The notes under the pieces are model-generated. The model was not told the DNA's origin. It saw only the letters and a program-made list of their open reading frames with translations, and ran no database searches. A stretch of 64,000 nucleotides of DNA from the NCBI GenBank assembly GCA_000242815.2, contig AHHB01000040.1:1-64000 (forward strand). The letters run 5' to 3'. The position numbers and the translations under genes are program-made. The stretch is from Janthinobacterium lividum PAMC 25724. GTDB lineage: Bacteria > Pseudomonadota > Gammaproteobacteria > Burkholderiales > Burkholderiaceae_D. Of the stretch, positions 16,302-28,834 are shown piece by piece. Position 1 is the first letter of the stretch, and each line of letters begins with the position of its first letter.

Positions 16302-17303
16302 TCAGCGTAACGACGGTTGCGACTGCTGCACGGCCGCCTTCATGGCGCCGGCGCCCATGGCAGCGCCAAATTTCTTCAGCACCCGTTCCGGTAAACCTTC
16401 ATGTTGCGTGTAGTCGACGATGTCTTCCGCCTTGATGATATCGCGCGCCACGCTGTCGACCGTGCCAAAATCGTCGGCCAGGCCCATTTCCACGGCTTTC
16501 GCACCCGTCCAGTACAGGCCGGAGAAGGTATCGGCCGTTTCCTTCAGGCGCTTGCCCCGCCCCGTGCGCACCACGTCGATGAATTGCTGGTGGATTTCAT
16601 TGAGCATGCCTTGCGCATACGCCTTGTGTTTGTCGCTCAAGGGACTGTACGGGTCCATGAAAGCCTTGTTCTCTCCCGCCGTCAGCAGGCGCCGCTCGAC
16701 GCCCACTTTTTCCATCACGCCCGTAAAGCCAAAGCCATCCATCAGCACGCCGATGGAACCGACCACGCTGGCCTTGTTGACATAGATGCGGTCGGCGGCG
16801 GCAGCGATGTAATAGCCGCCCGAGGCACACATTTCATCGACCACCACATACAAGGGCTTGTCCGGATAGCCCTTGCGCAGGCGCTGCATCTCGTCGACGA
16901 TCATGCCGGCCTGCACGGGACTGCCGCCCGGACTATTCATATGCAGCACGACGGCCACGGAGCCGGCGTCGGAAAACGCCTTGTCCAGCGCGGGGATGAC
17001 GACGGCGGCCGAGCCACTGCCTTCGGACTCGATGGCGCCGCTGATGTCGATCAGAGCCGTGTGGCGCCCCAGGGTCTGGCTGTCGTCGGCCGTGTTGTAG
17101 TCATAAAACACCCATAGGGCGAACAGCACGATCAGCAGGCTGAAGACCTTGAAAAAGATGCTCCAGCGGCGGTGTGCACGTTGCTCTTGCAAGGTGGCAA
17201 ATACCAGCTTTTCCAGCACATCGCGCTCCCAGTTACCGGCAGGGGCAAGCTGGCCGGCTGCGGGCGCGCTGCTGCCCGCCGTGTCATTCGTGTTATCGCT
17301 CAT
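16302..17303 (-). CDS. sppA: Signal peptide peptidase SppA, S49 family (short form)
   Basis: This 333-residue inner-membrane serine protease would cut residual signal peptides on the periplasmic face. One membrane helix lies at residues about 48-66 (SIFFKVFSLLIVLFALWVFY). The S49 core is LHMNSPGGSPVQAGMIVDEM, then VVDEMCASGGYYIAAAADRI with the nucleophile Ser in CASGG, then VGSIGVLMDGFGF. Length matches the single-domain form. It is followed on the same strand... upstream by a Rieske gene, HAD phosphatase and rluC, in the common rluC-gph-rieske-sppA order of betaproteobacteria. Confidence 0.93.
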   Translation of the reverse strand: MSDNTNDTAGSSAPAAGQLAPAGNWERDVLEKLVFATLQEQRAHRRWSIFFKVFSLLIVLFALWVFYDYNTADDSQTLGRHTALIDISGAIESEGSGSAAVVIPALDKAFSDAGSVAVVLHMNSPGGSPVQAGMIVDEMQRLRKGYPDKPLYVVVDEMCASGGYYIAAAADRIYVNKASVVGSIGVLMDGFGFTGVMEKVGVERRLLTAGENKAFMDPYSPLSDKHKAYAQGMLNEIHQQFIDVVRTGRGKRLKETADTFSGLYWTGAKAVEMGLADDFGTVDSVARDIIKAEDIVDYTQHEGLPERVLKKFGAAMGAGAMKAAVQQSQPSLR

Positions 17304-17344
17304 GGTTCACTTTGTTTAAATTGCAATCATTCCTGGATCCGGCT

Positions 17345-17722
17345 TCAGACCGACAGCGGCTGAACATACTCATCGGGCTGCCAGTACAGTTGCCCGTCGC
17401 GCTCGGTCACGGCAATCGGACGCAAGCGGCCGCCCTTGCAGGGACCGCCCGCGCAGTAGCCGCTCTCCGGCACATAGATGGCGCCATGCGTCGAACACAT
17501 CAGGTACAAGCCGCTCGATTCGAAAAACTCGCCTTCGGCCCAGTCCAGTTCGATCGGCACGTGGGCGCAGCGGTTCAGGTAGCCATACGCCTTGCCGCCG
17601 TGGCGCACGACAAAGCCGGTGCCCGCTTCGCCACCGGCCGAAACGGCAAAGCGCACGCCCTTGCCCCCCTCGGCCAGCGCGTCGGCGGCACAGATGAATA
17701 CTTGCGCAACATCGGTCATCAT
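17345..17722 (-). CDS. Rieske [2Fe-2S] domain protein
   Basis: This 125-residue protein is a stand-alone Rieske ferredoxin-like domain. Cluster ligands are visible as RCAHVP (Cys-x-His) and LMCSTHGAIY (Cys-x-x-His), separated by about 20 residues. A further GYCAGGPCKGG loop follows. The partner redox enzyme is unknown. The start taken is ATG 17722, which overlaps the stop of the HAD gene as ATGA; the next codon is also ATG. An in-frame start at 17785 would lie inside the HAD gene. It lies in the rluC-HAD-Rieske-sppA run, where its function is not established. Confidence 0.85.
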   Translation of the reverse strand: MMTDVAQVFICAADALAEGGKGVRFAVSAGGEAGTGFVVRHGGKAYGYLNRCAHVPIELDWAEGEFFESSGLYLMCSTHGAIYVPESGYCAGGPCKGGRLRPIAVTERDGQLYWQPDEYVQPLSV

Positions 17723-18378
17723 GCGTGCTCGCTCAGCCATTGGTGCAGATCGGCCACCGTCGCGGCCGAATACAGAGGATTGCAAACCTGCAACTGCTCC
17801 ACCGGATGCGCACCATACTCTACGGCAATACCGGCCGCGCCGGCATTACTTGCCATCAACAAATCATGACTGGTGTCGCCGATCATCACTGTGCGACGCA
17901 TATCCTGCCCCAGTTCGCGCGTCAACTCCTGCAGCATGGCCGGGTGGGGCTTGGAGAACGTTTCATCGGCGCAGCGCGTCGCATCGAACAGCGACAGCAG
18001 CTTGACGGCATTGAGCGAACGGTTCAGGCCGACACGGCTCTTGCCCGTGGCGACGGCCAGAAAGTACGCTTGCTGCGAGAGTTCCTGCAGCATTTCTTGC
18101 ACACCGGGAAACAGGGTCAGCTCATGGTCGCGCGACAGATAGTGATAGCGGTAACGCTCCGCCATGCGCGCATGGTATTTCGGCTCGACGTCGGGCATCA
18201 CCAGCCGCATGGCTTCCTGCAAGCCCAGGCCGATCACATGCGAGGCCAGCAAATCGGTGGGAATTGGCAAGCCCAGGTCTTTGGCCGACGCCTGGATGCA
18301 CTTGACGATGGTCGAGGTACTGTCTATCAGCGTACCGTCCCAATCGAAGACGATCAGATCAAATTGCTTTCTTGCCAT
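17719..18378 (-). CDS. gph: HAD-IA hydrolase, phosphoglycolate phosphatase-like
   Basis: The 219-residue protein shows HAD motif I FDLIVFDWDGTLIDST (nucleophile Asp in DWDGT), motif II VAVATGKSR, and motif III FSKPHPAMLQ with VMIGDTSHDLLMASNAGA. This is the phosphoglycolate phosphatase-like subfamily, but the substrate is inferred only. ATG 18378 was chosen; an in-frame TTG at 18393 has a better-placed AAGGAG site and would add MPPGN, so the start is open. The stop overlaps the Rieske start by 4 bases. Confidence 0.83.
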   Translation of the reverse strand: MARKQFDLIVFDWDGTLIDSTSTIVKCIQASAKDLGLPIPTDLLASHVIGLGLQEAMRLVMPDVEPKYHARMAERYRYHYLSRDHELTLFPGVQEMLQELSQQAYFLAVATGKSRVGLNRSLNAVKLLSLFDATRCADETFSKPHPAMLQELTRELGQDMRRTVMIGDTSHDLLMASNAGAAGIAVEYGAHPVEQLQVCNPLYSAATVADLHQWLSEHA

Positions 18379-18468
18379 ATTTCCCGGCGGCAAAGCCGCC
18401 GGCTCCTTGAGAATGAATGATGGCGACTGACTGCCTGTTGAGTCGTGTCGCGCGCACGCGATAACTAT

Positions 18469-19464
18469 TTAGCGTGCGGCAACGGCCAATGGTTTGCCCA
18501 AGCTTACCAAGAAACGCTCACATTCGGCAGCCAGCGGCGCGTTCAGGGTCATCGCCTTGCCCGTCTCCGGATGCGTAAACGTGATCTGGTGCGCGTGCAA
18601 GAACATGCGCTTCAGGGCGCCGCGCGTGCTATCGGCTTTCAACAAGGCACGGTTGAGGGCAAAGTCGCCATATTTATCGTCGCCGGCGATGGGGAAGCCG
18701 GACGAAGACAGGTGCACGCGGATCTGGTGCGTGCGTCCGGTCTTCAGTTCCGCTTCCAGCAAGGCGAAGTTGTGATATTTATGCAACAATGAGAACACCG
18801 TGTGGGAAGCCAGGCCATCGGCCTGCACGGCCACCCGGCGCTCGCCTTCGGCCGTCGTATATTTATGCAGCGGCAGCTTGATATGCTGACGCGCATTCTT
18901 CCAGTCGCCAGCGACCAGCACCAGATAGCGCTTGTCCGTGACGCCGTCACGCATCTGTTCATGCAAATTCGTCAGCGCAGTGCGTTTCTTTGCCAGCAAC
19001 AACAAGCCGGACGTGTCGCGATCCAGACGGTGCACCAATTCCAGGAACTTGGCGTCCGGACGCGAAGCGCGCAATTGCTCGATCACGCCAAACGAGACGC
19101 CCGAGCCGCCATGCACGGCCACGCCGGCCGGCTTGTCGATGACCAGCAGTTGCGCATCTTCGAAGATGATCTTGAATTCGGCGGCCGGCGCGCCCGTGGG
19201 CGCCTTTTCGGCCACGCGCACCGGTGGAATGCGCACCACGTCGCCAGCGGCGAGGCGGTACAACTGATCGATACGGCCTTTATTAACCCGCACTTCTCCC
19301 GATCGCAAGATCCGGTAGATGTGGCTTTTAGGCACTCCCTTGCACACTCTTAATAAGTAGTTGTCGATGCGCTGGCCTGCTTCTTCCTCGGCGATCGTTA
19401 CGAATTGGGCTTGCGGCTGAACCGGGGGTGTTGAAGGGGGAACAACATCATTTTGACTCTTCAT
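18469..19464 (-). CDS. rluC: 23S rRNA pseudouridine synthase RluC
   Basis: This 331-residue enzyme makes pseudouridines in 23S rRNA (955, 2504 and 2580 in E. coli). An S4 domain (QRIDNYLLRVCKGVPKSHIY, RILRSGEVRVNKGRI) precedes the catalytic domain with LELVHRLDRDTSGLLLLAKK, where the Asp of RLDRDTSG is catalytic. LKTGRTHQIRVHLSSSGFPI follows, the RluA-family block. Position directly opposite rne is typical: in many proteobacteria rluC and rne are divergent neighbours, which favours RluC over RluD. Confidence 0.93.
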   Translation of the reverse strand: MKSQNDVVPPSTPPVQPQAQFVTIAEEEAGQRIDNYLLRVCKGVPKSHIYRILRSGEVRVNKGRIDQLYRLAAGDVVRIPPVRVAEKAPTGAPAAEFKIIFEDAQLLVIDKPAGVAVHGGSGVSFGVIEQLRASRPDAKFLELVHRLDRDTSGLLLLAKKRTALTNLHEQMRDGVTDKRYLVLVAGDWKNARQHIKLPLHKYTTAEGERRVAVQADGLASHTVFSLLHKYHNFALLEAELKTGRTHQIRVHLSSSGFPIAGDDKYGDFALNRALLKADSTRGALKRMFLHAHQITFTHPETGKAMTLNAPLAAECERFLVSLGKPLAVAAR

Positions 19465-20161
19465 TTACTATGTCTTCCCAGAAATCTCTCTAAGTCCTTC
19501 ATTTTGAATATATAATTGTTTTTGCTGCGGCCCTGGCTGCTGCGAGTGTAAGAATAAAAGCACATTTTACACAGGGGCGTCTCCACCGGCCTCGCCAAAT
19601 TGCAAATTCGGTGGAAAAAAATGTATATGCACCATCGCCGCGCGAATCAAGGTTGCACCGTAGTTGTAATCGGATAAGGCGTGGAGATGCAGAAGTGAGT
19701 GTGGGATTATAAGGATAAGTACCCGTTAGCGCGACTTATCGAGTCGGGCTCGCGGGTTGATGAAGTTGATAACGCTTGCCGTTTTCGCCAAACCCCGTAT
19801 GTGGCCAAATACTGAGGGTTGTCGATGATAGGCTGAGGCCAAGCCTCGCCATCGCGATCCCTGTAATGAGCCGGCTAACGATTTTGGCTCTGAATTTGCT
19901 GACCACTTGCATTCTCTGCCCCCGATGCAGTTCATTCTCATCCGGGCTGTTTCAGATGAGTTGCAGGTGTCCTGTGCACTCGGCATGACGATTGACCTCA
20001 CCGCGCCTGTTGCGGCCGTAACGTATACCTCGTACGCGTTGTTGCTCCGCACGCCTAGGCATTTCCCCCGCCAACACTCCCGTTCTCGCATATATCCCTG
20101 TACTTTCGCCGCTTCCCAGGAAGCGGCCTTGAGATGGCCTACGGGTCGCGGAGTTATAAAA
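19465..20161 (+). promoter_or_regulatory. Long rluC-rne divergent intergenic region containing the rne leader
   Basis: This 697-base gap separates rluC from rne and holds both promoters. It has no credible gene; an in-frame extension of rne to 19907 gives non-conserved residues. The rne start has GGAG about 9 bases upstream. In E. coli the 361-base rne 5' leader lets RNase E degrade its own mRNA; a leader of similar length could do the same here (inference). AT-rich stretches near 19500-19570 and 19610-19710 are likely promoter zones, but I cannot place a -35/-10 pair firmly. Confidence 0.5.
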
Positions 20162-23377
<3,216 letters not shown>

Positions 23378-23410
23378 GCGCGCCGGGTTCGCCCAGCCGC
23401 CAATGATGAA

Positions 23411-23438
23411 AGGGGGAGCTCAGGCTCCCCCTTTTTTT
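23411..23438 (+). terminator. Intrinsic terminator of rne
   Basis: AGGGGGAGC-TCAG-GCTCCCCCT, a perfect 9-bp stem with a four-base loop, runs directly into seven Ts. It lies 33 bases after the rne stop codon and separates rne from chrA. Confidence 0.95.
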
Positions 23439-23470
23439 GTCAAGTCCACGCGCTTTGCCAGCGAGCCGCC

Positions 23471-24802
23471 ATGCACAACGATAGCAAGCTTCCCCGCCCC
23501 GCCCCCGTCAGCCTGCGCAGCGCGTTCTGGTACTGGCTCAAGCTGGGCTGCGTCAGCTTTGGCGGTCCGGCCGGGCAAATCGCCATGATGCATGCCGAGC
23601 TGGTGGAAAAGCGGCGCTGGATTTCCGAGCAGCGTTTCCTGCACGCCCTCAATTACTGCATGCTGCTGCCAGGACCGGAAGCGACCCAGCTGGCCATCTA
23701 CATCGGCTGGCTGATGCACCGCACGCGCGGCGCCTTGGTGGCGGGCCTGCTATTCCTGCTGCCCTCGCTGGGGGTGCTGATCGTCCTGTCCTGGCTCTAC
23801 ATGGCATATGGCCACGTGGCCGCCATCGCCGGCATCCTGTACGGCATCAAGCCGGCCGTCGTCGCCATCGTGCTGGCGGCCGCTTGGCGCCTGGGCCGGC
23901 GCACCTTGCGCAGCCCCGCCCTGCTAGCCATTGCGGCCAGTGCATTCATCGCCATCGCCCTGCTGCGGCTGCCATTTCCGCTGATTGTGTTCGCCGCAGC
24001 CCTGCTGGGCATGGCGGGCGGGCGCTACTTACCGGCCCACTTCCATGCCGGCGCTACGCCGCATGACAGCGCAGCCCGCTTTGGCGCGGCCCTGATCGAT
24101 GACGACACGCCCACGCCGCTGCATGCGCGTTTCAGCTGGCCGCGCCTGCTGGTCACGTGCGCGCTGGGTCTGGCGCTGGCTTTCACCAGCTGGCTGGGTC
24201 TGGCCCTGCTGGGCGGACGCGAGCAGCCGCTGGCGCAGATGGGCGTGTTTTTCAGCAAGGCCGCCCTGCTGACCTTCGGCGGCGCGTATGCCGTGCTGCC
24301 CTACCTGGTGCAGGGCGCCGTCGAGCATTACCACTGGATCAGCAACGCGCAGATGATGGATGGCCTGGCGCTGGGCGAAACCACGCCCGGTCCGCTGATC
24401 ATGATCGTCGCTTTCATCGGCTTTGTGGGCGGCTGGAGCCACGCCGTGGCAGGGGAACATCTGTGGCTGGCGGGCGTATGCGGTGCGCTTGTCGCCAGCT
24501 GGTTCACCTTCCTGCCCTCGTTCATCTTCATCCTGGGTGGCGCGCCGCTGCTCGAAGCGTCACGCGGCAACCTGCGCCTGAGTGCGCCCCTGACGGCCAT
24601 TTCGGCGGCCGTGGTGGGCGTCATTGCCAGCCTGGGCCTGTTTTTTGGCCGCCATGTCTTTTGGCAAGCAAATACGCTGCCACACTGGGACATGCTGGCC
24701 ATCGCCATCGCGCTGGCGGCCGGCGTGGCGCTGCTCAAGTATCAAATTGGCAGCATCAAATTGCTGCTCGCCTGTGCCATCTTCGGCCTCGTGCTATCGT
24801 AG
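23471..24802 (+). CDS. chrA: Chromate transporter, CHR family (two-domain)
   Basis: This 443-residue membrane protein belongs to the CHR family, which exports chromate. Both halves carry the family signature: KLGCVSFGGPAGQIAMMHAE near residue 30 and FFSKAALLTFGGAYAVLPYL near residue 265, and the second half also has GLALGETTPGPLIMIVAFIG. About ten hydrophobic segments are present, so this is the long two-domain form. No chrB regulator is adjacent, and whether it transports chromate or another anion cannot be told from sequence. The ribosome site before ATG 23471 is weak. Confidence 0.9.
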   Translation: MHNDSKLPRPAPVSLRSAFWYWLKLGCVSFGGPAGQIAMMHAELVEKRRWISEQRFLHALNYCMLLPGPEATQLAIYIGWLMHRTRGALVAGLLFLLPSLGVLIVLSWLYMAYGHVAAIAGILYGIKPAVVAIVLAAAWRLGRRTLRSPALLAIAASAFIAIALLRLPFPLIVFAAALLGMAGGRYLPAHFHAGATPHDSAARFGAALIDDDTPTPLHARFSWPRLLVTCALGLALAFTSWLGLALLGGREQPLAQMGVFFSKAALLTFGGAYAVLPYLVQGAVEHYHWISNAQMMDGLALGETTPGPLIMIVAFIGFVGGWSHAVAGEHLWLAGVCGALVASWFTFLPSFIFILGGAPLLEASRGNLRLSAPLTAISAAVVGVIASLGLFFGRHVFWQANTLPHWDMLAIAIALAAGVALLKYQIGSIKLLLACAIFGLVLS

Positions 24803-24838
24803 CTGCCTTAACCGACTTTACGTTTGGCATTACCTTTC

Positions 24839-25960
24839 ATGGCTGACAAGATTATCTACCTTGCCGAGGCCCGCAATGCGGCTTTGGTGATCCCCGCAGT
24901 GCTGGAAAGTCCCAGCGGCAACGTGGCCGATAGCCTGGGCAGGCCCCTGCACGACCTGCGCATCTCGATTACCGACCGCTGCAATTTCCGTTGCGTGTAT
25001 TGCATGCCGAAGGACGTATTCGACAAGGACCACGTCTATTTGCCGCACACCGATTTGCTGTCGTTCGAGGAAATCACGCGCATCGCGCGCCTGTTTGTGG
25101 CGCACGGCGTGGAAAAAATCCGCCTGACGGGCGGAGAACCGCTGCTGCGCAAGAATATCGAAAGGCTCATCGCCATGCTGGCCGAACTGCGCACGCCATC
25201 GGGCCAGCCGCTTGACCTGACACTGACGACCAACGGCTCCTTGCTGGCAAGAAAGGCGCAGGCGCTCAAAGATGCAGGCCTGAACCGCGTCACCGTGTCG
25301 CTCGATTCGCTCGACGACGCCACCTTCAAGCGCATGAACGACGTCGATTTCGCCGTGGCCGATGTGCTGCAAGGCATCGATGCAGCACATGCGGCGGGCC
25401 TGGGGCCGATCAAGATCAACATGGTCGTCAAGGCCGGCATGAACGAGCAAGAAATCGTGCCGATGGCACGCCATTTCAAGGGCACGCCCTACATCTTGCG
25501 CTTCATCGAATACATGGACGTGGGCGCCTCAAATGGCTGGAACTTGCAGGAAGTCATCCCATCGGCGGACGTCGTGCGGCGCATCGCCGCGCACCTGCCC
25601 TTGCTGCCCATCAACCCCAACTACACGGGCGAGACGGCGGCGCGCTGGCGCTATGCCGATGGCAGCGGCGAAATCGGCCTCATTTCCAGCGTCACGCAAG
25701 CGTTCTGCGCCGACTGCAGCCGCGCCCGCCTCTCGACCGAGGGCAAGCTGTACACCTGCTTGTTCGCCAGCAGCGGCCACGATTTGCGCAGCCTGCTGCG
25801 CGGCGGCCGCAGTGACGCAGAAATCTCGTCGGCAGTAGCGCAGTTGTGGCGCGGTCGCGCTGACCGCTATTCGCAATTGCGCACCAGCCAGACGGATTTG
25901 ACGGGCGGTACGCTTGAGGATGGCAAAAAGAAAGTAGAAATGTCGTATATCGGCGGCTGA
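24839..25960 (+). CDS. moaA: GTP 3',8-cyclase MoaA (molybdopterin biosynthesis)
   Basis: MoaA, 373 residues, is a radical-SAM enzyme that starts molybdenum cofactor synthesis from GTP. The N-terminal cluster motif is [14 protein letters not shown], followed by [19 protein letters not shown]. The C-terminal second cluster cysteines are in [20 protein letters not shown]. The protein ends in GG, as MoaA proteins do and need for activity. The start at 24839 ([16 protein letters not shown]) is preferred over one 15 bases upstream. It lies 36 bases after chrA and 32-62 bases before mobA-moeA. Confidence 0.95.
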   Translation: MADKIIYLAEARNAALVIPAVLESPSGNVADSLGRPLHDLRISITDRCNFRCVYCMPKDVFDKDHVYLPHTDLLSFEEITRIARLFVAHGVEKIRLTGGEPLLRKNIERLIAMLAELRTPSGQPLDLTLTTNGSLLARKAQALKDAGLNRVTVSLDSLDDATFKRMNDVDFAVADVLQGIDAAHAAGLGPIKINMVVKAGMNEQEIVPMARHFKGTPYILRFIEYMDVGASNGWNLQEVIPSADVVRRIAAHLPLLPINPNYTGETAARWRYADGSGEIGLISSVTQAFCADCSRARLSTEGKLYTCLFASSGHDLRSLLRGGRSDAEISSAVAQLWRGRADRYSQLRTSQTDLTGGTLEDGKKKVEMSYIGG

Positions 25961-26022
25961 ATCAGGCGCGGCGCAGGCCCGCCGCTGCTACCATGGCGCA
26001 TGCACCCATTTTTCTACCTGAC

Positions 26023-27870
26023 ATGATCAACAAACAAGACATTACCGGCCTGATCCTGGCCGGCGGCCTCGGCACGCGCATGGGCCAGCGCGACAAGGGC
26101 ATGCTGCCTTTGCACGGCCAGCCACTGGTGCGCCATGTGCTGCAGCGCCTGTCTGCGCAAGTGGGCCAGCTGGCCATCAGTGTCCACGCGCATGGCGGCG
26201 ACTATGCGCGCTTCGGCCTGCCGGTCTGGCCGGACGTGCTGCCGGGCCAATTGGGTCCGCTAGCGGGCTTGCACAGCGGCATGCGGCACGCCAGCACGCC
26301 TTACCTGCTGTGCGTACCGTGCGACTCGCCGCTGCTGCCGCCCGACCTGGCAGCGCGCCTGGCCGCTGGCTTGACGCAGAACAATGCCGACCTGGCCATC
26401 GCTGTCACCGAGGAAGTCGACGCGGCGACGGGATCGCCTGTGCGCCGTGCGCATCCCGTCTTTTGCCTGGTGAAAACATCCGCCCTGTCCCAACTGGACG
26501 CCTACCTGGCCGCCGGCGAACGGCGCATGCGCAGCTGGCACGGCGACTTGAAACTGGCCGAGGTACTGTTCGAAAATAGTGGTGCGTTCGGCAACATCAA
26601 CACCCCGGACCAGCTGGCCGCCCTGCAGGCGCAGGGCCTGTCCGTGCCGATGGCGCAAGCTATCCTGGGGGACGCCGTCGGCCCCGTGGCAGAGATCGAA
26701 ACATTGGCGCTGCAGCAAGCGTTAGCGCGTATTTTGGCGGCCGACATCATCTCGCCCATCAGCGTGCCCGCGCATGACAATTCCGCCATGGATGGCTATG
26801 CGCTGCACGGGGCCGACCTGGGCGGCAGCGTGCCACTGACCCTGACCGTGGTCGATACCATCCTGGCCGGGCGCCCCGGCACGGTCAACGTCGGGCGCGG
26901 CCAATGCGCGCGCATCATGACGGGCGCTGTCATGCCGGACGGCTGCGACAGCGTGGTGCCGCAGGAACTGGTGCGGCAGGCCAGTGCAAGCAGCATTACG
27001 CTGGCACCTGACTGCATCCGCCCCGGCGACAACCGCCGTTTTAAGGGTGAAGACTTGATGCAAGGCCAACCGGCCCTGCTGCAAGGCAAGCGATTGGGGC
27101 CGGCCGAACTGGGGCTGCTGGCCTCGCTGGGCATCGCCACGGTGCCCGTGCGGCGCCGCGTGCGCGTGGCCGTCTTTTCCACGGGCGACGAATTGCGCGC
27201 GATCGGCGAGCAACTCGATGCCGCTTGCATTTACGACAGCAACCGCTACACCTTGTTGGGCATGCTGACGCGTCTGGGCTGCGAGGTGCTCGACATGGGC
27301 ATCGTCAAGGACCAGCCACAAGCGCTGGAAGCGGCCCTGCGCAGCGCCTGCGCCAAAGCTGACGTCATCATCACCTCGGGCGGCGTCTCCAGCGGTGCGG
27401 CCGATTTTACGCGCGAGATCCTGGCGCGCCTCGGCGACGTGGCCTTTTGGCAGATCAACATGCGCCCGGGCCGCCCGATGGCCTTTGGGCAGATTTCCAG
27501 CCAGGGCGAGACGGCCTTGCTGCTGGGGTTGCCCGGCAACCCGGTGGCCGTGATGGCGGCGTTTTATTTCCTCGCCCGCCCGACCTTGCTGCGCCTGATG
27601 GGCGCCGATGCGGACACTGCCACCCTGCCGCTGCTGCAAGTGGCGGCGCAAGCACCGATACGCAAGAAGCCGGGCCGCACGGAATACCAGCGCGGCATCG
27701 TCGAGCGGGGCGCGGACGGGCGCCAGCACGTGCGCGTGACGGGGGCGCAAGGCTCCGGCATCCTGCGTTCGATGACGCAAGCCAATTGCATGATCGTGCT
27801 AGATGAAGCGCAAGGCCAGGTGGCGGCCGGCGACCTGGTCGATATCGTGCTGTTCCATGGCCTGACCTGA
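26023..27870 (+). CDS. mobA-moeA: Fused MobA-MoeA molybdenum cofactor enzyme
   Basis: One 615-residue reading frame joins two normally separate enzymes. Residues about 5-200 are MobA, molybdenum cofactor guanylyltransferase (GLILAGGLGTRMGQRDKGML; LGPLAGLHSGMRH). Residues about 205-615 are MoeA, molybdopterin molybdotransferase (HDNSAMDGYAL; IMTGAVMPDGCDSVVP; ITSGGVSSGAADFTRE; RPGRPMAFGQ; LLGLPGNPVAVMAAFY). No stop or frameshift occurs at the junction (MAQAILGDAVGPVAEIETLA). The start may be ATG 26023 (MINKQDITGLILAGG) or ATG 25993, which adds ten residues; neither has a strong ribosome site. It follows moaA and would insert molybdate and make the guanine dinucleotide form. Confidence 0.93.
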   Translation: MINKQDITGLILAGGLGTRMGQRDKGMLPLHGQPLVRHVLQRLSAQVGQLAISVHAHGGDYARFGLPVWPDVLPGQLGPLAGLHSGMRHASTPYLLCVPCDSPLLPPDLAARLAAGLTQNNADLAIAVTEEVDAATGSPVRRAHPVFCLVKTSALSQLDAYLAAGERRMRSWHGDLKLAEVLFENSGAFGNINTPDQLAALQAQGLSVPMAQAILGDAVGPVAEIETLALQQALARILAADIISPISVPAHDNSAMDGYALHGADLGGSVPLTLTVVDTILAGRPGTVNVGRGQCARIMTGAVMPDGCDSVVPQELVRQASASSITLAPDCIRPGDNRRFKGEDLMQGQPALLQGKRLGPAELGLLASLGIATVPVRRRVRVAVFSTGDELRAIGEQLDAACIYDSNRYTLLGMLTRLGCEVLDMGIVKDQPQALEAALRSACAKADVIITSGGVSSGAADFTREILARLGDVAFWQINMRPGRPMAFGQISSQGETALLLGLPGNPVAVMAAFYFLARPTLLRLMGADADTATLPLLQVAAQAPIRKKPGRTEYQRGIVERGADGRQHVRVTGAQGSGILRSMTQANCMIVLDEAQGQVAAGDLVDIVLFHGLT

Positions 27871-28015
27871 TGCGGCAGCACCGGCCAGGCTGCTGGCAGG
27901 ACTGGCGTTGCGGGTCTGCCGCGCGCGAAAAATCGCTGCCGACAAGCATGGCGCCTGAGGCGTAGCGAGCCAGGTGCGCACTTGTTACTATGCTGCATTC
28001 CAGACAAGGACCGCC

Positions 28016-28807
28016 ATGCCCGACATCGACATCCGTTTGACACGTCTGATTGCACTGCGCGAAGAAGGCCAGCATGCGGATGCGCTCGTGCTTTTACAAC
28101 AGCTATTTGCGGAAGCGGAACAGACCATTACTGCGGCCCGCACAGGCTACTTCATGCTCATGCTGGAATGGAAATTCTTGGCCGAGCTGCATGCACCCGC
28201 GCAACTTGCTCTGAGGGTCGAGCGTGACGAGCAAATACGGCGACTACGCGCAGATGCACCTTTTCAGCGACGCGATGACGGCGGCGCGCCGCAGACAGCC
28301 GACAGGTTCTGGCGCACATCGCGCTTTTCGCTGATCGTCGAGATGAATGAGACACTCGATGATGCCCGTTCCACCGCCGCCCTGTTCGCCCAGCTGGACG
28401 CCAGCGCCCCCGAACTGGCGCGCCAGAACGCTGGGCTAGCCTTGCCAGCCGTCGTCGAGGCGGGCAATTTCGCGCTGGCGGAGCGTTATCTGACGGCGCC
28501 GCTCGCCCATCTCGGCATGCTCAATACCCTCGCTGCCAGCGAGCCCCTGTTTCCTGCCGCGGGCGCTGCACCGCGCCTGGCAGCGGAGTTGACGAATCTT
28601 GTGAAAGACGTGCGGATCGCCGCTGCCGTACTGCGCGGCCAGGACCAAGCCGCCAAGGCCGACGCGCTGTGCGCCGACTTGCTCGCTGGCCTGGCGAATG
28701 ACGCCATGCGCGCGCTGGCGCAGCGCGAACTCGATGCGCCAGGCAGCATCATCACTGCCATCGTCAAACACCGGATGGACCAGGACCAGCAGGAACAGTC
28801 CACCTAG
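28016..28807 (+). CDS. Hypothetical helical protein
   Basis: I do not recognise this 263-residue protein. A strong ribosome site (AAGGA, 6 bases before ATG 28016) decides the start; an in-frame ATG at 27974 has none. It is mostly alpha-helical and Ala/Leu-rich, with helix pairs such as LIALREEGQHADALVLLQQL and AAVLRGQDQAAKADALCADL that resemble tetratricopeptide-type repeats, but I cannot assign a family. No signal peptide or membrane helix. It is convergent with rmuC and 145 bases after mobA-moeA, with no known link to molybdenum metabolism. Confidence 0.7.
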   Translation: MPDIDIRLTRLIALREEGQHADALVLLQQLFAEAEQTITAARTGYFMLMLEWKFLAELHAPAQLALRVERDEQIRRLRADAPFQRRDDGGAPQTADRFWRTSRFSLIVEMNETLDDARSTAALFAQLDASAPELARQNAGLALPAVVEAGNFALAERYLTAPLAHLGMLNTLAASEPLFPAAGAAPRLAAELTNLVKDVRIAAAVLRGQDQAAKADALCADLLAGLANDAMRALAQRELDAPGSIITAIVKHRMDQDQQEQST

Positions 28808-28834
28808 CCGCTCGCTGCGGCAAGCCAGCTAGCG

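Noticed and set aside
19907..20161. N-terminal extension of rne by 85 residues
   Set aside because: The extension is not RNase E-like, whereas ATG 20162 begins the canonical N-terminus and has a ribosome site.
28808..28834. Terminator between the hypothetical gene and rmuC
   Set aside because: The short convergent gap has no clear stem with a T-run on either strand.
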